A stretch of DNA of 64,000 nt from Ruegeria marina (GTDB lineage: Bacteria > Pseudomonadota > Alphaproteobacteria > Rhodobacterales > Rhodobacteraceae), in NCBI RefSeq assembly GCF_900101475.1, contig NZ_FMZV01000009.1, forward strand, positions 1 to 64,000. Reading direction: 5' to 3'. Shown piece by piece: positions 1 through 10,325 of this stretch (position 1 is its first letter; each line of letters starts with the position of its first letter). Position numbers and translations under genes: made by a program. The notes below the pieces were generated by a model. It had not been told where the DNA came from, ran no database searches, and saw only the letters and a list, made by a program, of their open reading frames with translations.

Positions 1-420
1 GATGTACATCGTTCCAAAAGAAACGTTGCACGCTCAAACAGTGAAGCTGACACTGGATCATCGGGCCAAAACCCTACCAGTGCGATATACAGACATTCGC
101 TCGTCGAAACGAACCAAACCGCCCGCATATCTCTTCAGTCATCCATCAATGTCAAACAACACTGCATCCCGAAGGCCAAAAACAAGACCGTTGCGCCAAT
201 ACCTCAGCGCGCCCGCCCCGATCATCCCTCGAATGCCGCCGTCTCTCCAGCGCGTCCGGCCCTCTCTCAGACCACCAACAGCACCTCAGCGCCGCCGGTG
301 AGGGGCTATCTACGTCTTCTCTCAATCAGCCGCAAGGGCCTTTTTGCAAAAAGTTCACAAAATGCTCGAATTATATTTTAAGTTATTTATTTCAAATACT
401 TATAAGGTATCTTCCTGCTT
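1..420 (-). promoter_or_regulatory. Probable rRNA operon promoter and leader
   Basis: No convincing protein is encoded here. Read on the minus strand there is an A+T-rich stretch (about 341-410, possible UP element), a -35-like TTGCGG (330-335), a 17-bp spacer and a -10-like TAGATA (307-312). About 150 bases downstream is TGTTGTTTGACATTG (148-162), close to the boxA antitermination sequence of rRNA leaders (TGCTCTTTGACATT type in alphaproteobacteria). The remaining leader runs off the left edge, where a 16S gene would follow. The sequence elements are seen; the rRNA assignment is inference because no rRNA lies in the window. Confidence 0.5.
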
Positions 421-967
421 TTTCCACTGGAATTGCATCGGCCTAGGCAAGGCAATGCCGGAGAACTTGCTGCAACTCTACGGCGGTCCATCAACATCTT
501 GTAGCGCGCAGACATAGATCCACAATTTGCCCGATATTTCAGCACCCGACTCGCGGCAGAGTGCGAGTGTGAAAAAGCTGGCAGCTTTGTCTTGAATGAA
601 ACGAATCCATCTGAGTCGATCGCAAACTCGATATCTCTGACGTCCTGGACGCACCGAGACGAGGTTCAGTGAAGGCAAAACGACAGTAACCAGACGCTCC
701 AAGAGGGTCGCAGCGACGGTTCTCGCACACCGTCGCCACATTGATTTGATCAAGAGGCCCTCACCGGCATGCCAACCCGGCGTCGAACAGCAATCATCCT
801 CTTGCACGAACAGCTCCTACCGTTTAAACGAACCTTCGCGTTGCCACTTTGGCCTGGCTGATAGAGCACGTCATTCCTCATTCGCGGATCTTCGCTGGAA
901 TGACATGCGAAATCAAACGGTAAAGGCAATGGAGAAGAACGACCAGGCCCTACGCAGGGTCCGGAAG
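421..967. other. Stretch without recognisable gene
   Basis: Open frames exist here (for example 478-807 on the minus strand), but they have no family signature, good ribosome binding site or conserved look. The only recognisable content is a degenerate tRNA-Thr fragment at 857-876. This may be decayed mobile DNA next to a recurrent tRNA integration site. Confidence 0.5.
857..876 (+). pseudogene. Degenerate tRNA-Thr D-arm/anticodon fragment
   Basis: Twenty bases match the D-arm to anticodon-loop part of the intact tRNA-Thr at 1103-1178 with one mismatch. The flanks do not match. It looks like an older remnant of the same tRNA locus. Confidence 0.45.
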
Positions 968-1006
968 GCCGCTGTAGCTCAGCTGGTAGAGCACGTCATT
1001 CGTAAT
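968..1006 (+). pseudogene. 5' half of a disrupted tRNA-Thr
   Basis: The 39 bases match the first 39 bases of the intact tRNA-Thr (1103-1141) except one position in the acceptor stem: GCCGCTG here, GCCGGTG in the intact copy. Identity stops just after the anticodon loop. The 3' half that would pair with GCCGCTG (CAGCGGC) is not here but at 23755-23761, at the far end of the island. This suggests the fragment is the original chromosomal 5' half split by integration in the anticodon loop. Confidence 0.65.
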
Positions 1007-1102
1007 TAGCGGGTCCGCTCGCAAACTGCGTTTGACACCAGTTGGTTAGGCGCGGCGCGCTGTAACTAGTAGGGCCATAGTAGGGCCGCGACAGAGAAGG
1101 AT

Positions 1103-1178
1103 GCCGGTGTAGCTCAGCTGGTAGAGCACGTCATTCGTAATGATGGGGTCGGGGGTTCGAGTCCCTTCACCGGCACCA
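1103..1178 (+). tRNA. tRNA-Thr (anticodon CGT)
   Basis: The cloverleaf can be drawn: acceptor GCCGGTG with CACCGGC, D-arm GCTCAGCTGGTAGAGC, anticodon stem CGTCA/TGATG with loop TTCGTAA (anticodon CGT, reads ACG), T-loop TTCGAGT and an encoded CCA end. It is flanked by a 9-base inverted repeat, GAGAAGGAT (1094-1102) and ATCCTTCTC (1178-1186), which would extend the acceptor stem in the precursor. Its 3' part is repeated at 23720-23765. Confidence 0.93.
1133..1178 (+). repeat. Left attachment repeat (attL-like)
   Basis: This is the left copy of a 46-bp direct repeat running from the anticodon loop of tRNA-Thr through its CCA end. The right copy is 23720-23765; they differ at one acceptor-stem base. 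Tyrosine integrases often recombine in tRNA anticodon loops, so this fits an island boundary. The true left junction might instead be the split tRNA half at 968-1006. Confidence 0.75.
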
Positions 1179-1455
1179 TCCTTCTCGAGAAAAATCAAGA
1201 CCTTGACGCTGAAACCCCAAAGCCATGCTGCCTTGGGGGGTTTGGTGTGCCCGTGAATGCTTGGCTCAACAGGTAGTTTCCGGGCGGGCTGACCGGCCGC
1301 TCATCGAAACTTCTTCGGTCTGGATCGAAACCTGCGCGTATTTTGACCTATCGCTTCGTGGTAAGATGCAACGCTGGCTAGCAGGGCACGAAGCTTGTTC
1401 GTTACCTCCACTGCCTCTAGGTTCAATCCTATTCCATTGGAGAGGACCATACGGA
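1179..1455 (+). other. Leader region upstream of the hsd operon
   Basis: These 277 bases follow the tRNA and precede the HTH gene. No convincing coding sequence is seen. The region should hold the promoter for the restriction operon, but I cannot point to a clear -35/-10 pair. Confidence 0.4.
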
Positions 1456-1650
1456 ATGCCTATCGATGACATTCTGACTGTGAAAGAGCTCGCCGAGTAT
1501 CTCAAGATCGCGGAGAAAACGGCGTATCGCTTCGCGTCCGATGGCAAAGTCCCGGGGTTTAAGGTGGGCAGTGCGTGGCGCTTTCGAAAAAGCGAGATCG
1601 AGCGCTGGATTTCTGAGCAGGAACAAAAACAAGAAGGGGGTCAAGAATGA
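1456..1650 (+). CDS. Helix-turn-helix (excisionase-family) regulator of the hsd operon
   Basis: A 64-residue protein with the MerR/excisionase-type winged helix pattern: [19 protein letters not shown], then [21 protein letters not shown]. Such DNA-binding domains are common as short first genes in type I restriction operons, probably as transcriptional regulators. I chose the ATG at 1456 because it has GGAGAGG about 10 bases upstream and removes an unconserved N-terminal extension. Its stop overlaps the hsdM start (ATGA, 1647-1650), indicating translational coupling. It could also act as a recombination directionality factor, but its position argues for a role with hsdM. Confidence 0.75.
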   Translation: MPIDDILTVKELAEYLKIAEKTAYRFASDGKVPGFKVGSAWRFRKSEIERWISEQEQKQEGGQE

Positions 1651-3191
1651 CAGGTCAGCAGCAACGGGACGAATTGCATCGCCAAATCTGGAGCATCGCA
1701 AATGAGGTGCGGGGGGCCGTAGATGGCTGGGACTTCAAGCAATTCGTGCTTGGCGCACTCTTCTACCGCTTCATCAGCGAGAACTTCACCAGCTATATCG
1801 AGGCCGGAGACGAGAGCGTTGACTATGCGAGCATGTCGGACACCGACATACCAGATGAAGTGAAAGTCGATGCCATCAAGACCAAGGGGTATTTCATCTA
1901 CCCGAGCCAGTTGTTCGTGAACGTGGCGAAATCAGCCAGTACCAACGAAAGCCTGAACACCGACCTGGCCGCCATTTTCACTGCCATTGAATCTTCCGCC
2001 AGGGGCTACCCCTCAGAAGATGACATCCGAGGCCTCTTCGCCGATTTCGACACCACCAGCAATCGACTTGGCAACACGGTCAAGCAAAAGAACGAACGCC
2101 TGGCGAAGGTACTCAAGGGCGTAGCGGGCCTCCCCCTGAAATTCGAGGAGAGCGAAGGTGACCTCTTCGGCGATGCCTATGAGTTCCTGATCTCGAACTA
2201 CGCAGCGAATGCTGGCAAGTCGGGTGGCGAATTTTTCACGCCACAGCATGTGTCCAAGCTGATTGCCCAACTGGCGATGCACAAGCAGACCAGCGTCAAC
2301 AAGATCTACGATCCGGCCGCAGGCTCCGGCTCGCTGCTTCTACAAGCGAAAAAACACTTCGACGAGCACATCATCGAAGACGGCTTCTTCGGGCAGGAAA
2401 TCAACTACACAACCTACAACCTCGCACGCATGAACATGTTCCTGCACAACATCAACTACGACAAGTTCAATATCCAGTACGGCAACACGCTCGAGGACCC
2501 CCACTTCGCCGATGAGAAGCCCTTCGATGCCATCGTGTCGAACCCGCCCTACTCCGTTCGGTGGAAGGGCTCAGATGACCCGACGTTGATCAATGATGAC
2601 CGCTTTGCGCCCGCGGGTGTGCTGGCCCCGAAGTCCAAGGCCGATTTCGCCTTTGTCCTTCATGCGCTGCACTATCTGTCGGCCAAAGGTCGCGCCGCGA
2701 TCGTGTGCTTCCCCGGTATTTTCTACCGCGGCGGTGCAGAGCAGAAGATCCGCAAATATCTGGTGGACAACAACTATGTCGAAACCGTAATCGCGCTTGC
2801 GCCGAACCTGTTTTTCGGAACCACCATTGCGGTGAACATCCTCGTGCTGGCTAAGAACAAGCCCGACACCAAGGTACAGTTCATCGATGCCACTGGTGCG
2901 GAATTTTTCAAGAAAGGCGTCAACATCAACATCATGCAAGACGAGCATATCGCTGCGATAGTCGAGATGTTCGACAAGAAGGACAATGTACCTCATGTAG
3001 CTGAAACAGTAGCTTACGACAGGATTGTAAACGGAGACTATAATTTGTCCGTAACTTCCTATGTGGAAGCGAAAAACACTCGCGAAGAAATCGACATATC
3101 AACATTAAATTCACAGTTGGAAACGACGGTATCCAGAATTAATGAATTGCGATCGGAGATCGACGCGATCATCGCGGAGATTGAGGCATGA
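1647..3191 (+). CDS. hsdM: Type I restriction-modification system methyltransferase subunit HsdM
   Basis: A 514-residue N6-adenine methyltransferase that binds S-adenosylmethionine and, with HsdS, methylates the recognition site. Visible parts are an N-terminal helical HsdM domain (about 1-150), the SAM-binding motif [10 protein letters not shown] (residues 222-230), the catalytic motif IV NPPY (299-302) and a C-terminal coiled region (about 480-514) likely to contact HsdS. The length is normal for the family. It is the second gene of a tightly packed operon; its end overlaps hsdS by four bases (ATGA). The gene looks intact. Confidence 0.95.
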   Translation: MTGQQQRDELHRQIWSIANEVRGAVDGWDFKQFVLGALFYRFISENFTSYIEAGDESVDYASMSDTDIPDEVKVDAIKTKGYFIYPSQLFVNVAKSASTNESLNTDLAAIFTAIESSARGYPSEDDIRGLFADFDTTSNRLGNTVKQKNERLAKVLKGVAGLPLKFEESEGDLFGDAYEFLISNYAANAGKSGGEFFTPQHVSKLIAQLAMHKQTSVNKIYDPAAGSGSLLLQAKKHFDEHIIEDGFFGQEINYTTYNLARMNMFLHNINYDKFNIQYGNTLEDPHFADEKPFDAIVSNPPYSVRWKGSDDPTLINDDRFAPAGVLAPKSKADFAFVLHALHYLSAKGRAAIVCFPGIFYRGGAEQKIRKYLVDNNYVETVIALAPNLFFGTTIAVNILVLAKNKPDTKVQFIDATGAEFFKKGVNINIMQDEHIAAIVEMFDKKDNVPHVAETVAYDRIVNGDYNLSVTSYVEAKNTREEIDISTLNSQLETTVSRINELRSEIDAIIAEIEA

Positions 3192-4414
3192 ACGAAGTCG
3201 ACAGACTGATTTTCCAATATTGCCCCGATGGCATCAACTGGAAGAAGCTTGGCGACTTAGAAGACGCGGGAATAGTGAAGTTGGGTAGAGGTAAGGTCAT
3301 CTCCAAATATGACTTGGCCAATTCTCCAGGCGAATATCCTGTCTATTCTTCTTCTGCGGTGGGTAGCGGAGAGTTTGGGCGCTACGGCGAATTTATGTTT
3401 GATGATGAGCGTATTAGTTGGTCCATCGACGGCGGTGGGCGTTTCTTTTACCGACACCCGCATAGATACTCGGTTACAAACGTTTGCGGATGGTTGAAGG
3501 TTGCCGATCAGAATATTCTGTCTACACGTTTTGTTTTCCACGCACTCTCAAATGCTTGGTCCAGAAAGTCTTTCGACTATACAAAAAAGGCCCACCCGTC
3601 TGTCATACGTGAAGAATACTTCATTCCTGTTCCCCACATAACTGTTCAACAAGAAATCGTCCGTATCCTGGACGCCTTAAAAGAGTTCAACGTCGAACTT
3701 AGTTCCGAGCTGACAACCGAGCTTAAGGCCCGCAGAAAGCAATACAACTATTATCGTGATCGACTTCTTATCCCGGGAAGTGGAGATGTCGAATGGAGAA
3801 CCTTGGAAGAAATTGGCGAGTTCGTCCGAGGGAAGCGGTTCACGAAGGCCGACTATGTCGAAAATGGAATTCCCGCCATCCACTACGGTGAGATCTACAC
3901 GCATTACGGTGTCTATGCCCATGAAACGCTGTCCAAAGTCAGAAGCAATATGGCCGACTCATTGCGATACGCCGAACCGAACGATGTCGTCATCGCCGGC
4001 GTCAGCGAGACGGTCGAAGACGTCGGCAAGGCTGTGGCGTGGCTCGGAGACGAAAAGGTGGCTATTCATGATGACAGCTACGCCTTTCGCCACAAGATGA
4101 ACCCCAAGTTCATCGCGTATGCAATGCAAACGGACGCCTTCCATGATGAGAAGGCGAAACACGTCTCCAGCGGCAAGATCAAAAGGCTCCTGATTGATGG
4201 CATCAGGAAGGTCAGGCTGCCGGTGCCCTACCCGAATGACCCCGAGAAATCTCTGAAAGAGCAGGCCCGCATCGTCGCCATCCTCGACACGTTCGACACG
4301 CTGACCACCTCGCTTAGCGAAGGCCTGCCGCGCGAGATCAAGCTACGGCAGCAGCAGTATGAATATTACCGCGACCTTCTCCTGAGCTTCCCCAAGCCCG
4401 ACGAGGCGGCGTAA
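3188..4414 (+). CDS. hsdS: Type I restriction-modification system specificity subunit HsdS
   Basis: A 408-residue specificity subunit with two target recognition domains (about 1-150 and 205-345). Each is followed by a conserved helical region: LDALKEFN...[11 protein letters not shown] (about 160-195) and LDTFDTL...[13 protein letters not shown] (about 365-400). The two helices form the spacer between half-site recognition domains. TRD1 is clearly less G+C-rich than TRD2, consistent with the known swapping of recognition domains between hsdS alleles. The target sequence cannot be read from the protein. The next gene begins immediately after the stop codon. Confidence 0.93.
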   Translation: MNEVDRLIFQYCPDGINWKKLGDLEDAGIVKLGRGKVISKYDLANSPGEYPVYSSSAVGSGEFGRYGEFMFDDERISWSIDGGGRFFYRHPHRYSVTNVCGWLKVADQNILSTRFVFHALSNAWSRKSFDYTKKAHPSVIREEYFIPVPHITVQQEIVRILDALKEFNVELSSELTTELKARRKQYNYYRDRLLIPGSGDVEWRTLEEIGEFVRGKRFTKADYVENGIPAIHYGEIYTHYGVYAHETLSKVRSNMADSLRYAEPNDVVIAGVSETVEDVGKAVAWLGDEKVAIHDDSYAFRHKMNPKFIAYAMQTDAFHDEKAKHVSSGKIKRLLIDGIRKVRLPVPYPNDPEKSLKEQARIVAILDTFDTLTTSLSEGLPREIKLRQQQYEYYRDLLLSFPKPDEAA

Positions 4415-5602
4415 ATGAGCCAAACCCTCGAACAGATCGCAGAGCAGCTGCACGCGGCCGACAACAAGATTCAGCTTATCTACGCTTTCAACGGTACGGG
4501 GAAAACTCGTCTGTCCCGGGCTTTACGAGATCTCGTCGCCCCCAAGCCTGAAAACGGTGAGGAAGGAGAGCCCTCGCGCCAAAAAATCCTGTACTACAAC
4601 GCTTTCACGGAAGACCTATTCTATTGGGACAATGATCTTCTGGGCGGCGGTGAGCCCAAACTAAAGATCCAGCCAAACTCCTTCACCGACTGGATTTTGA
4701 AGGAGCAGGGGCAAGATTTTAACATCATCACCAACTTCCAGCGCTACACGAACGACAAGCTGACACCGAGGTTCAACGCAGAGTACACGCGCCAAGACTT
4801 AGACGGAAAGGAGACGGTCGTTCCGGCATTCTCCGAAGTGACGTTCTCGCTTGGTACGGGCGGAGACGACCCAGCGGGCAACTTCAAGATCTCCAAGGGC
4901 GAGGAAAGCAACTTCATCTGGAGTGTTTTCTATACGCTACTGGAAGAGGTGATTTCCGTACTGAACGTCGCAGAACCAGAGGATCGAACAACCGATCAAT
5001 TCAACCAGCTACGGTACATATTCATTGATGATCCCGTTAGTTCGCTGGACGAAAACCACCTGATAGAGCTGGCGGTAAACCTGGCGACCCTGGTTAAGGT
5101 CGCTCCTCAGCAGTTGAAATTTGTCATCACCACGCATAGCCCCCTATTTTACAATGTGTTGCACAACGAGCTTGGCCTGAAGAAACAGGGCAAGAAGGAA
5201 GGGTGCTACCTACTGGAACGATTTGAAGACGGAACTTTCAACCTGAATGTAAAGTACGGCGACTCAAATAAGAGTTTTTCCTACCACTTGCACCTAAAGA
5301 GAGTGTTGGAAGAGGCAATCGCCGAAAATAAGATCGAGCGCTACCACTTCACTCTCTTGCGCAATCTTTATGAAAAAACAGCCGGTTTCTTGGGGCACCG
5401 TGAATGGGGCGATCTTCTGGACACCGCACCAGGAGAAAAGCAAGCGTACCTGAACCGCATTATTCAATTTTCAAGCCACTCCAGGCTCTCCACCGAGGAA
5501 GTGCGTGACCCGACGGCGCCAGAGAAGCAGACGGTCAAGCTCCTTCTGGACAATCTGATCGATAACTACGGCTATTGGCGGCAGGACGAACAGAATGGTT
5601 GA
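4415..5602 (+). CDS. PrrC-like anticodon nuclease (ABC-type ATPase)
   Basis: A 395-residue protein between hsdS and hsdR, the place and approximate size of Escherichia coli PrrC (396 residues), a latent tRNA anticodon nuclease kept silent by the type I enzyme. An ABC-type ATPase fills most of it: Walker A FNGTGKT (25-31), signature-like ISKGEE, Walker [14 protein letters not shown] and H-loop TTHSP. The C-terminal part has Arg316, Glu320 (R-x3-E) and His355, matching in order and spacing the catalytic Arg320-Glu324-His356 of PrrC. There is no long coiled coil or zinc hook, so RloC is unlikely. Overlap with hsdR is 8 bases. The tRNA target is unknown; tRNA-Lys is the PrrC precedent. Confidence 0.8.
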   Translation: MSQTLEQIAEQLHAADNKIQLIYAFNGTGKTRLSRALRDLVAPKPENGEEGEPSRQKILYYNAFTEDLFYWDNDLLGGGEPKLKIQPNSFTDWILKEQGQDFNIITNFQRYTNDKLTPRFNAEYTRQDLDGKETVVPAFSEVTFSLGTGGDDPAGNFKISKGEESNFIWSVFYTLLEEVISVLNVAEPEDRTTDQFNQLRYIFIDDPVSSLDENHLIELAVNLATLVKVAPQQLKFVITTHSPLFYNVLHNELGLKKQGKKEGCYLLERFEDGTFNLNVKYGDSNKSFSYHLHLKRVLEEAIAENKIERYHFTLLRNLYEKTAGFLGHREWGDLLDTAPGEKQAYLNRIIQFSSHSRLSTEEVRDPTAPEKQTVKLLLDNLIDNYGYWRQDEQNG

Positions 5603-8600
5603 GCACACGAAAACCATCGCGGAGACGAAGAACTTCATCGTCCTAGACAGGTACACCAAAGAGTGGGACGCCGCTGGACAATATCAGAGCGAAGACGACC
5701 TGGAGCGCGAGCTAGTTCAGGACCTCGTGAATCAAGGTTATGAGTTTCTTCCAGACCTCACGAACCCTGATGCGATGCTTGCGAACGTTCGGAGCCAGCT
5801 GGAGGAGCTGAACAGCGTCGACTTCTCGAATGACGAGTGGAAGCGCTTTGTCGAAACCTACTTGGACAGACCCAGTGACACCATCGTCGACAAGACCCGC
5901 AAGGTTCATGATGACTACATTCACGACTTTGTTTTTGATGATGGGCACATCCAGAACATCTACTTGTTCGACAAAGGAAACATCGCGCGAAACAAGCTGC
6001 AGGTGATCAAGCAGTTCGAGCAAGCCGGAACCCATGCCAATCGCTATGACGTGACGATCTTGGTTAACGGTCTGCCCTTGGTGCAAATCGAGCTGAAACG
6101 GCGCGGAGTGGCCATTCGCGAGGCGTTCAACCAAATTCACCGCTACAGCAAGGAGAGCTTCAACAGCGAAAACTCACTGTACAAGTTTCTGCAGCTTTTC
6201 GTGATTTCGAACGGCACAGACACGCGCTACTTTGCAAACACGACGAAGCGAAACAAGAACAGCTTTGACTTCACTATGAACTGGGCGAAGTCAGACAATA
6301 GCCTGATCAAGGACCTAAAGGACTTCACGGCGACCTTCCTGCAGAAGCGCACTGTGTTGAACGTCTTGTTACAATATTCCGTTTTCGATGCCAGTGATAC
6401 GCTGTTGATAATGCGGCCCTATCAGATTGCCGCAACAGAGCGCATCCTGTGGAAGATCAAAAGCTCGTATGAAGCCAGAACCTGGAGCAAGCCGGAGAGC
6501 GGCGGCTTTATTTGGCACACCACGGGCTCTGGCAAAACGCTGACGAGTTTCAAGGCTGCCCGTTTGGCGACCGAGCTAGATTTCATCGATAAGGTTTTCT
6601 TTGTCGTTGATCGAAAGGATCTCGACTACCAAACAATGAAGGAATATCAGCGGTTTTCCCCTGACAGTGTCAACGGTTCCGATAGTACAGCTGGTCTCAA
6701 GCGCAACTTGGAAAAAGATGACAACAAGATCATTGTCACTACCATCCAGAAGCTCAATAATTTGATGAAAAGCGAAGGGGACTTGCCCGTCTATGAACGG
6801 CAAGTTGTATTGATTTTCGACGAGTGCCACCGCAGCCAGTTTGGCGAAGCCCAGAAGAACATTAAGAAGAAGTTCAAGCGATATTACCAGTTTGGCTTTA
6901 CGGGGACCCCAATCTTTCCGGAGAACGCGCTCGGCTCCGAGACTACAGCAAGCGTGTTTGGACGCGAGCTGCATTCCTATGTGATTACGGATGCTATTCG
7001 TGACGAAAAAGTTCTGAAGTTTAAGGTGGATTATAATGATGTCCGACCAATGTTTAAGGACATTGAAACCGAGCAGGATGAGAGAAAGCTTAGCGCCGCA
7101 GAAAATAAGTACGCGCTACTCCACCCAGAACGTATCAGGGAAGTATCACAATACATTCTGCGCAATTACCGTCAAAAGACACACCGGATGCAAGCCGGCA
7201 ACAGCGGCTTCAATGCCATGTTCGCTGTTAGCAGTGTAGATGCTGCAAAACTCTATTATGAGACGTTGAACGCGCTGCAAGCGGGCAGTGACAAGCCATT
7301 AAGAATAGCAACGATCTTCTCTTTTGCAGCGAACGAGGAGCAGAGCGCAGTCGGCGATATTCTGGATGAAAGCTTTGACGTGTCTGCTATGAATAGTAGC
7401 GCGAAGGAGTTTCTTAGCGCGGCGATTTCTGACTACAATACCTTTTTCAAGTCCAATTTCAGCGTGGATGGTAACGGCTTCCAGAATTACTATCGCGATT
7501 TGGCTAACCGCGTTCGATCTAAAGAAGTTGATCTGCTGATTGTGGTTGGAATGTTCCTTACCGGTTTTGACGCCCCGACGCTCAACACATTGTTTGTTGA
7601 CAAGAATCTACGCTACCACGGTCTGTTGCAGGCCTTTTCCAGGACCAACCGAATTTACGATGCCACGAAGACGTTTGGGAATATCGTAGCATTCCGTGAT
7701 CTCGAACAAGCCACCGTCGATGCGATTACGCTGTTTGGCGACAGTAATACAAAAAATGTAGTGCTAGAGAAAAGCTACAATGAATACATGAAAGGCTTTC
7801 AGGATCAGGAAACTGGTGACGCGCGTCGCGGGTTCATCAGTATCCTAAATGAACTTGAAGAGCGCTTTCCAAATCCAGATGAGATTTTCAGGGAAGAAGA
7901 CAAGAAAGATTTTGCCAAACTCTTTGGAGAGTATCTGAGGGTCGAAAACGTTCTTCGAAATTATGATGAATTCTCTGCACTGAAGGCCTTTCAAGACGTT
8001 GATCGCAGCAATGCCGACGAGGTCAAAGCCTTTATGGAAGAGCACTATTTAAGTGACGATGACCTTCGTGAGTTGGGGGCAATAAAATTGCCGCCTGAGA
8101 GGAAGATTCAAGACTACAGATCTACCTACAACGACATTCGAGATTGGTTGCGCCGAGAGAAGTCGTCGGTCGAGAAGGAGCAGACCAACATCGATTGGGA
8201 CGATATCGTCTTCGAGGTGGATCTGCTCAAGTCTCAGGAGATCAATCTAGACTATATCCTTGAGCTGATATTTGAAAAAAATAGGAAGGGTGCAGATAAG
8301 GGGGACCTGATTTCCGAAACTAGACGGATTATCCGCGCTAGCCTAGGTAACCGAGCGAAAGAAGGCCTGATTGTTGATTTCATCAACCAAACCGATCTCG
8401 ATGAGCTTGACGACAAGGCAAGTGTAATTGACGCCTTTTTCGTCTTTGCCCAAGAAGAGCAGCGTCGTGAAGCTAAAGAGCTCATCGATTCCGAGGATCT
8501 AAATGTGGAAGCAGCAAAGCGCTATATCTCGACATCTATCAAGAGAGAGTTCGCTAGCGAGAACGGTGCGGATCTGAATGCCATTCTACCGAAGATGAGC

Positions 8601-8696
8601 CCACTGAACCCGAAGTTTCGATCTAAGAAGAGGACAGTATTTGAGAAAATCGCATCATTTGTAGAGAAATACAAAGGCGTCGGCGGACAGGTCTAG
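5595..8696 (+). CDS. hsdR: Type I restriction enzyme endonuclease/translocase subunit HsdR
   Basis: A 1033-residue motor and nuclease subunit. The N-terminal PD-(D/E)xK nuclease is visible as Asp152, Glu166-x-Lys168 (YDVTIL ... QIELK). The superfamily 2 helicase follows with Walker A TTGSGKT (309-315), DECH (409-412) and TGTP (436-439), and a second RecA domain around 600-720 ([25 protein letters not shown]). A C-terminal helical part binds the methyltransferase core. All motifs are intact, so the enzyme should be active. It starts inside the anticodon nuclease gene, which keeps the order M-S-ACNase-R seen in the E. coli prr locus. Confidence 0.95.
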   Translation: MVEHTKTIAETKNFIVLDRYTKEWDAAGQYQSEDDLERELVQDLVNQGYEFLPDLTNPDAMLANVRSQLEELNSVDFSNDEWKRFVETYLDRPSDTIVDKTRKVHDDYIHDFVFDDGHIQNIYLFDKGNIARNKLQVIKQFEQAGTHANRYDVTILVNGLPLVQIELKRRGVAIREAFNQIHRYSKESFNSENSLYKFLQLFVISNGTDTRYFANTTKRNKNSFDFTMNWAKSDNSLIKDLKDFTATFLQKRTVLNVLLQYSVFDASDTLLIMRPYQIAATERILWKIKSSYEARTWSKPESGGFIWHTTGSGKTLTSFKAARLATELDFIDKVFFVVDRKDLDYQTMKEYQRFSPDSVNGSDSTAGLKRNLEKDDNKIIVTTIQKLNNLMKSEGDLPVYERQVVLIFDECHRSQFGEAQKNIKKKFKRYYQFGFTGTPIFPENALGSETTASVFGRELHSYVITDAIRDEKVLKFKVDYNDVRPMFKDIETEQDERKLSAAENKYALLHPERIREVSQYILRNYRQKTHRMQAGNSGFNAMFAVSSVDAAKLYYETLNALQAGSDKPLRIATIFSFAANEEQSAVGDILDESFDVSAMNSSAKEFLSAAISDYNTFFKSNFSVDGNGFQNYYRDLANRVRSKEVDLLIVVGMFLTGFDAPTLNTLFVDKNLRYHGLLQAFSRTNRIYDATKTFGNIVAFRDLEQATVDAITLFGDSNTKNVVLEKSYNEYMKGFQDQETGDARRGFISILNELEERFPNPDEIFREEDKKDFAKLFGEYLRVENVLRNYDEFSALKAFQDVDRSNADEVKAFMEEHYLSDDDLRELGAIKLPPERKIQDYRSTYNDIRDWLRREKSSVEKEQTNIDWDDIVFEVDLLKSQEINLDYILELIFEKNRKGADKGDLISETRRIIRASLGNRAKEGLIVDFINQTDLDELDDKASVIDAFFVFAQEEQRREAKELIDSEDLNVEAAKRYISTSIKREFASENGADLNAILPKMSPLNPKFRSKKRTVFEKIASFVEKYKGVGGQV

Positions 8697-8776
8697 CTGC
8701 GTTGCGCTCTGCAGAAATGTCGCGTTGGTTCGTGTACCTGGTAACGGCTTAACTGCGACAACCATTTGAAAAAAAG

Positions 8777-10138
8777 ATGACCTGCGTCTTCTACGACACC
8801 GAAACCACCGGCACGGACAACACGTTCGACCAGATTCTGCAGTTTGCAGCGATCCGGACGGACGACGACCTGAACGAGCTCGACCGCTTCGAAATCCGCT
8901 GCCGACTGCTGCCCCATGTCGTTCCGGCACCAGGCGCTCTGCTGGCCACGCGGGTGACGCCAGCGATGCTGATGGACCCCAGCCTGCCGACACATTACCA
9001 GGCTATGCTGACCATCGCCCAGAAGGTGCGAGAGTGGTCGCCGGCGATCTTCATCGGGTACAATACCCTCGCCTTCGACGAACCGCTGCTGCGGCAAGCA
9101 TTCTATCAGACCCTGCAGCCGATCTACCTGACCAACACGAATGGCAATCAGCGGGCGGATGTGCTGCGCCTGGCACAGGCCACGGCAGCCCTGGCGCCCA
9201 ACGCCATCACCGTGCCCATCAACCACAATGAGCGGCCCACCCTGAAGCTCGACATGTTGGCCCCGGCCAACGGGTTTGCTCATGAGAACGCCCATGATGC
9301 GCTGGCGGACGTTGAGGCGACCATCTTCATGGCCCGTCTGATCCGCGACCGCGCGCCGGCTGTCTGGGCGTCCCTGATGCCGCTGGTCGACAAGGCGGAA
9401 GTGCAGGCGCGGGTGCTGTCGGGTCAGCCGCTATGTCTCGTCCAGTACCACATGGGCCGTCCGACCGTGCTTCCGGTGGTGGGCTGCGGCCAGAGCCCCG
9501 ACAATCCGACCATGCTCGGGGTCTTCGATCTGACCAAGGACCCCGAACCGATTCTGCGACTGGATGTCGACGGGTTGGTGAAGGCGATGCAAGGGCCCGA
9601 TAGGGCCATAAGGATCGTCACGTCGAACAAGATGCCGGCAGTGGTGGAGATGTCGCTCGGGCCTGACTTTGGTATTACCTCTTCGGAGGTCGTCCGTAGA
9701 GCTTCGGATATCGCCCAGGACGGCCCTTTTGCCGCGCGGGTGGGGCAAGCCCTAGCCCAGCGCTACCCGCCCTGGCCGGCCGCTGAGGTGGTCGAGGCGC
9801 GGATGTATGAAGGGTTCCCCAGCCGGGCGGACGAAGGGCGCATGCAGGCTTTTCACGCGGCGACCTGGCCGGAGCGCGCGGAGATAGTCGAGACCCTCGA
9901 AGACGACCGCCTGCGCGAACTCGGGCGGCGCATCGTGTTTCTCGAACATCCGGAGGTGCTACGGCCCGAGCTTCGTCAGAGCCTTGAGACCTGGCTTCAC
10001 AATCGGTTGCACGGCCGCGAAGGCGTGCAAGCGGGGCGTACTATCGGCGATGCAATGGCCGACATCGACGAGAGCGAGGATACTGGCGAAACATTCGCGG
10101 CCATAAGAACTTGGCTTGGAAGCAAGCATGAGGCCTAG
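8777..10138 (+). CDS. Exonuclease I (SbcB-like) DEDDh exonuclease
   Basis: A 453-residue protein resembling exodeoxyribonuclease I, which degrades single-stranded DNA 3' to 5'. The exonuclease core has Exo I DTETTG (Asp7, Glu9), Exo II around YNTLAFDEPLLR and Exo III HDALADVEAT (H-x4-D). Middle and C-terminal parts resemble the SH3-like and helical domains of SbcB. The ATG at 8777 has only a weak upstream purine run. It lies 80 bases after hsdR on the same strand and is probably island cargo rather than the housekeeping copy; a helper role in degrading cut DNA is inference. Confidence 0.8.
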   Translation: MTCVFYDTETTGTDNTFDQILQFAAIRTDDDLNELDRFEIRCRLLPHVVPAPGALLATRVTPAMLMDPSLPTHYQAMLTIAQKVREWSPAIFIGYNTLAFDEPLLRQAFYQTLQPIYLTNTNGNQRADVLRLAQATAALAPNAITVPINHNERPTLKLDMLAPANGFAHENAHDALADVEATIFMARLIRDRAPAVWASLMPLVDKAEVQARVLSGQPLCLVQYHMGRPTVLPVVGCGQSPDNPTMLGVFDLTKDPEPILRLDVDGLVKAMQGPDRAIRIVTSNKMPAVVEMSLGPDFGITSSEVVRRASDIAQDGPFAARVGQALAQRYPPWPAAEVVEARMYEGFPSRADEGRMQAFHAATWPERAEIVETLEDDRLRELGRRIVFLEHPEVLRPELRQSLETWLHNRLHGREGVQAGRTIGDAMADIDESEDTGETFAAIRTWLGSKHEA

Positions 10139-10325
10139 CCCTGGCGTCACGTTGCGATCACTCGGCACCATTTCCAAGGCTTGATTGGTGCCACTTGGGT
10201 GCACTTGGACCCCGAAATGGGGTGTATGGGGTGTATGGGGTACAAGTAAGTAGGGAGAGCCGCGGCGAACCGAACAGTAGACCCAAAACGCCGGTATGCC
10301 CTAGCTCTCCCATATCATTCGGCCA
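10139..10325. other. Convergent intergenic region with 9-bp tandem repeat
   Basis: This lies between the exonuclease gene (plus) and the primase gene (minus). At 10217-10243 there are three tandem 9-bp units, ATGGGGTGT twice and ATGGGGTAC once. They sit beside a replication-type gene, so an iteron-like role is conceivable but unproven. Confidence 0.4.

Noticed and set aside
2-301. Open frame of 99 codons on the plus strand
   Set aside because: Pro/Arg-rich with no family look, and it overlaps the probable rRNA leader. Treated as noncoding.
478-807. Open frame of 109 codons on the minus strand
   Set aside because: No ribosome binding site, no conserved motif, unusual composition. Possibly remnant DNA, but no gene can be supported.
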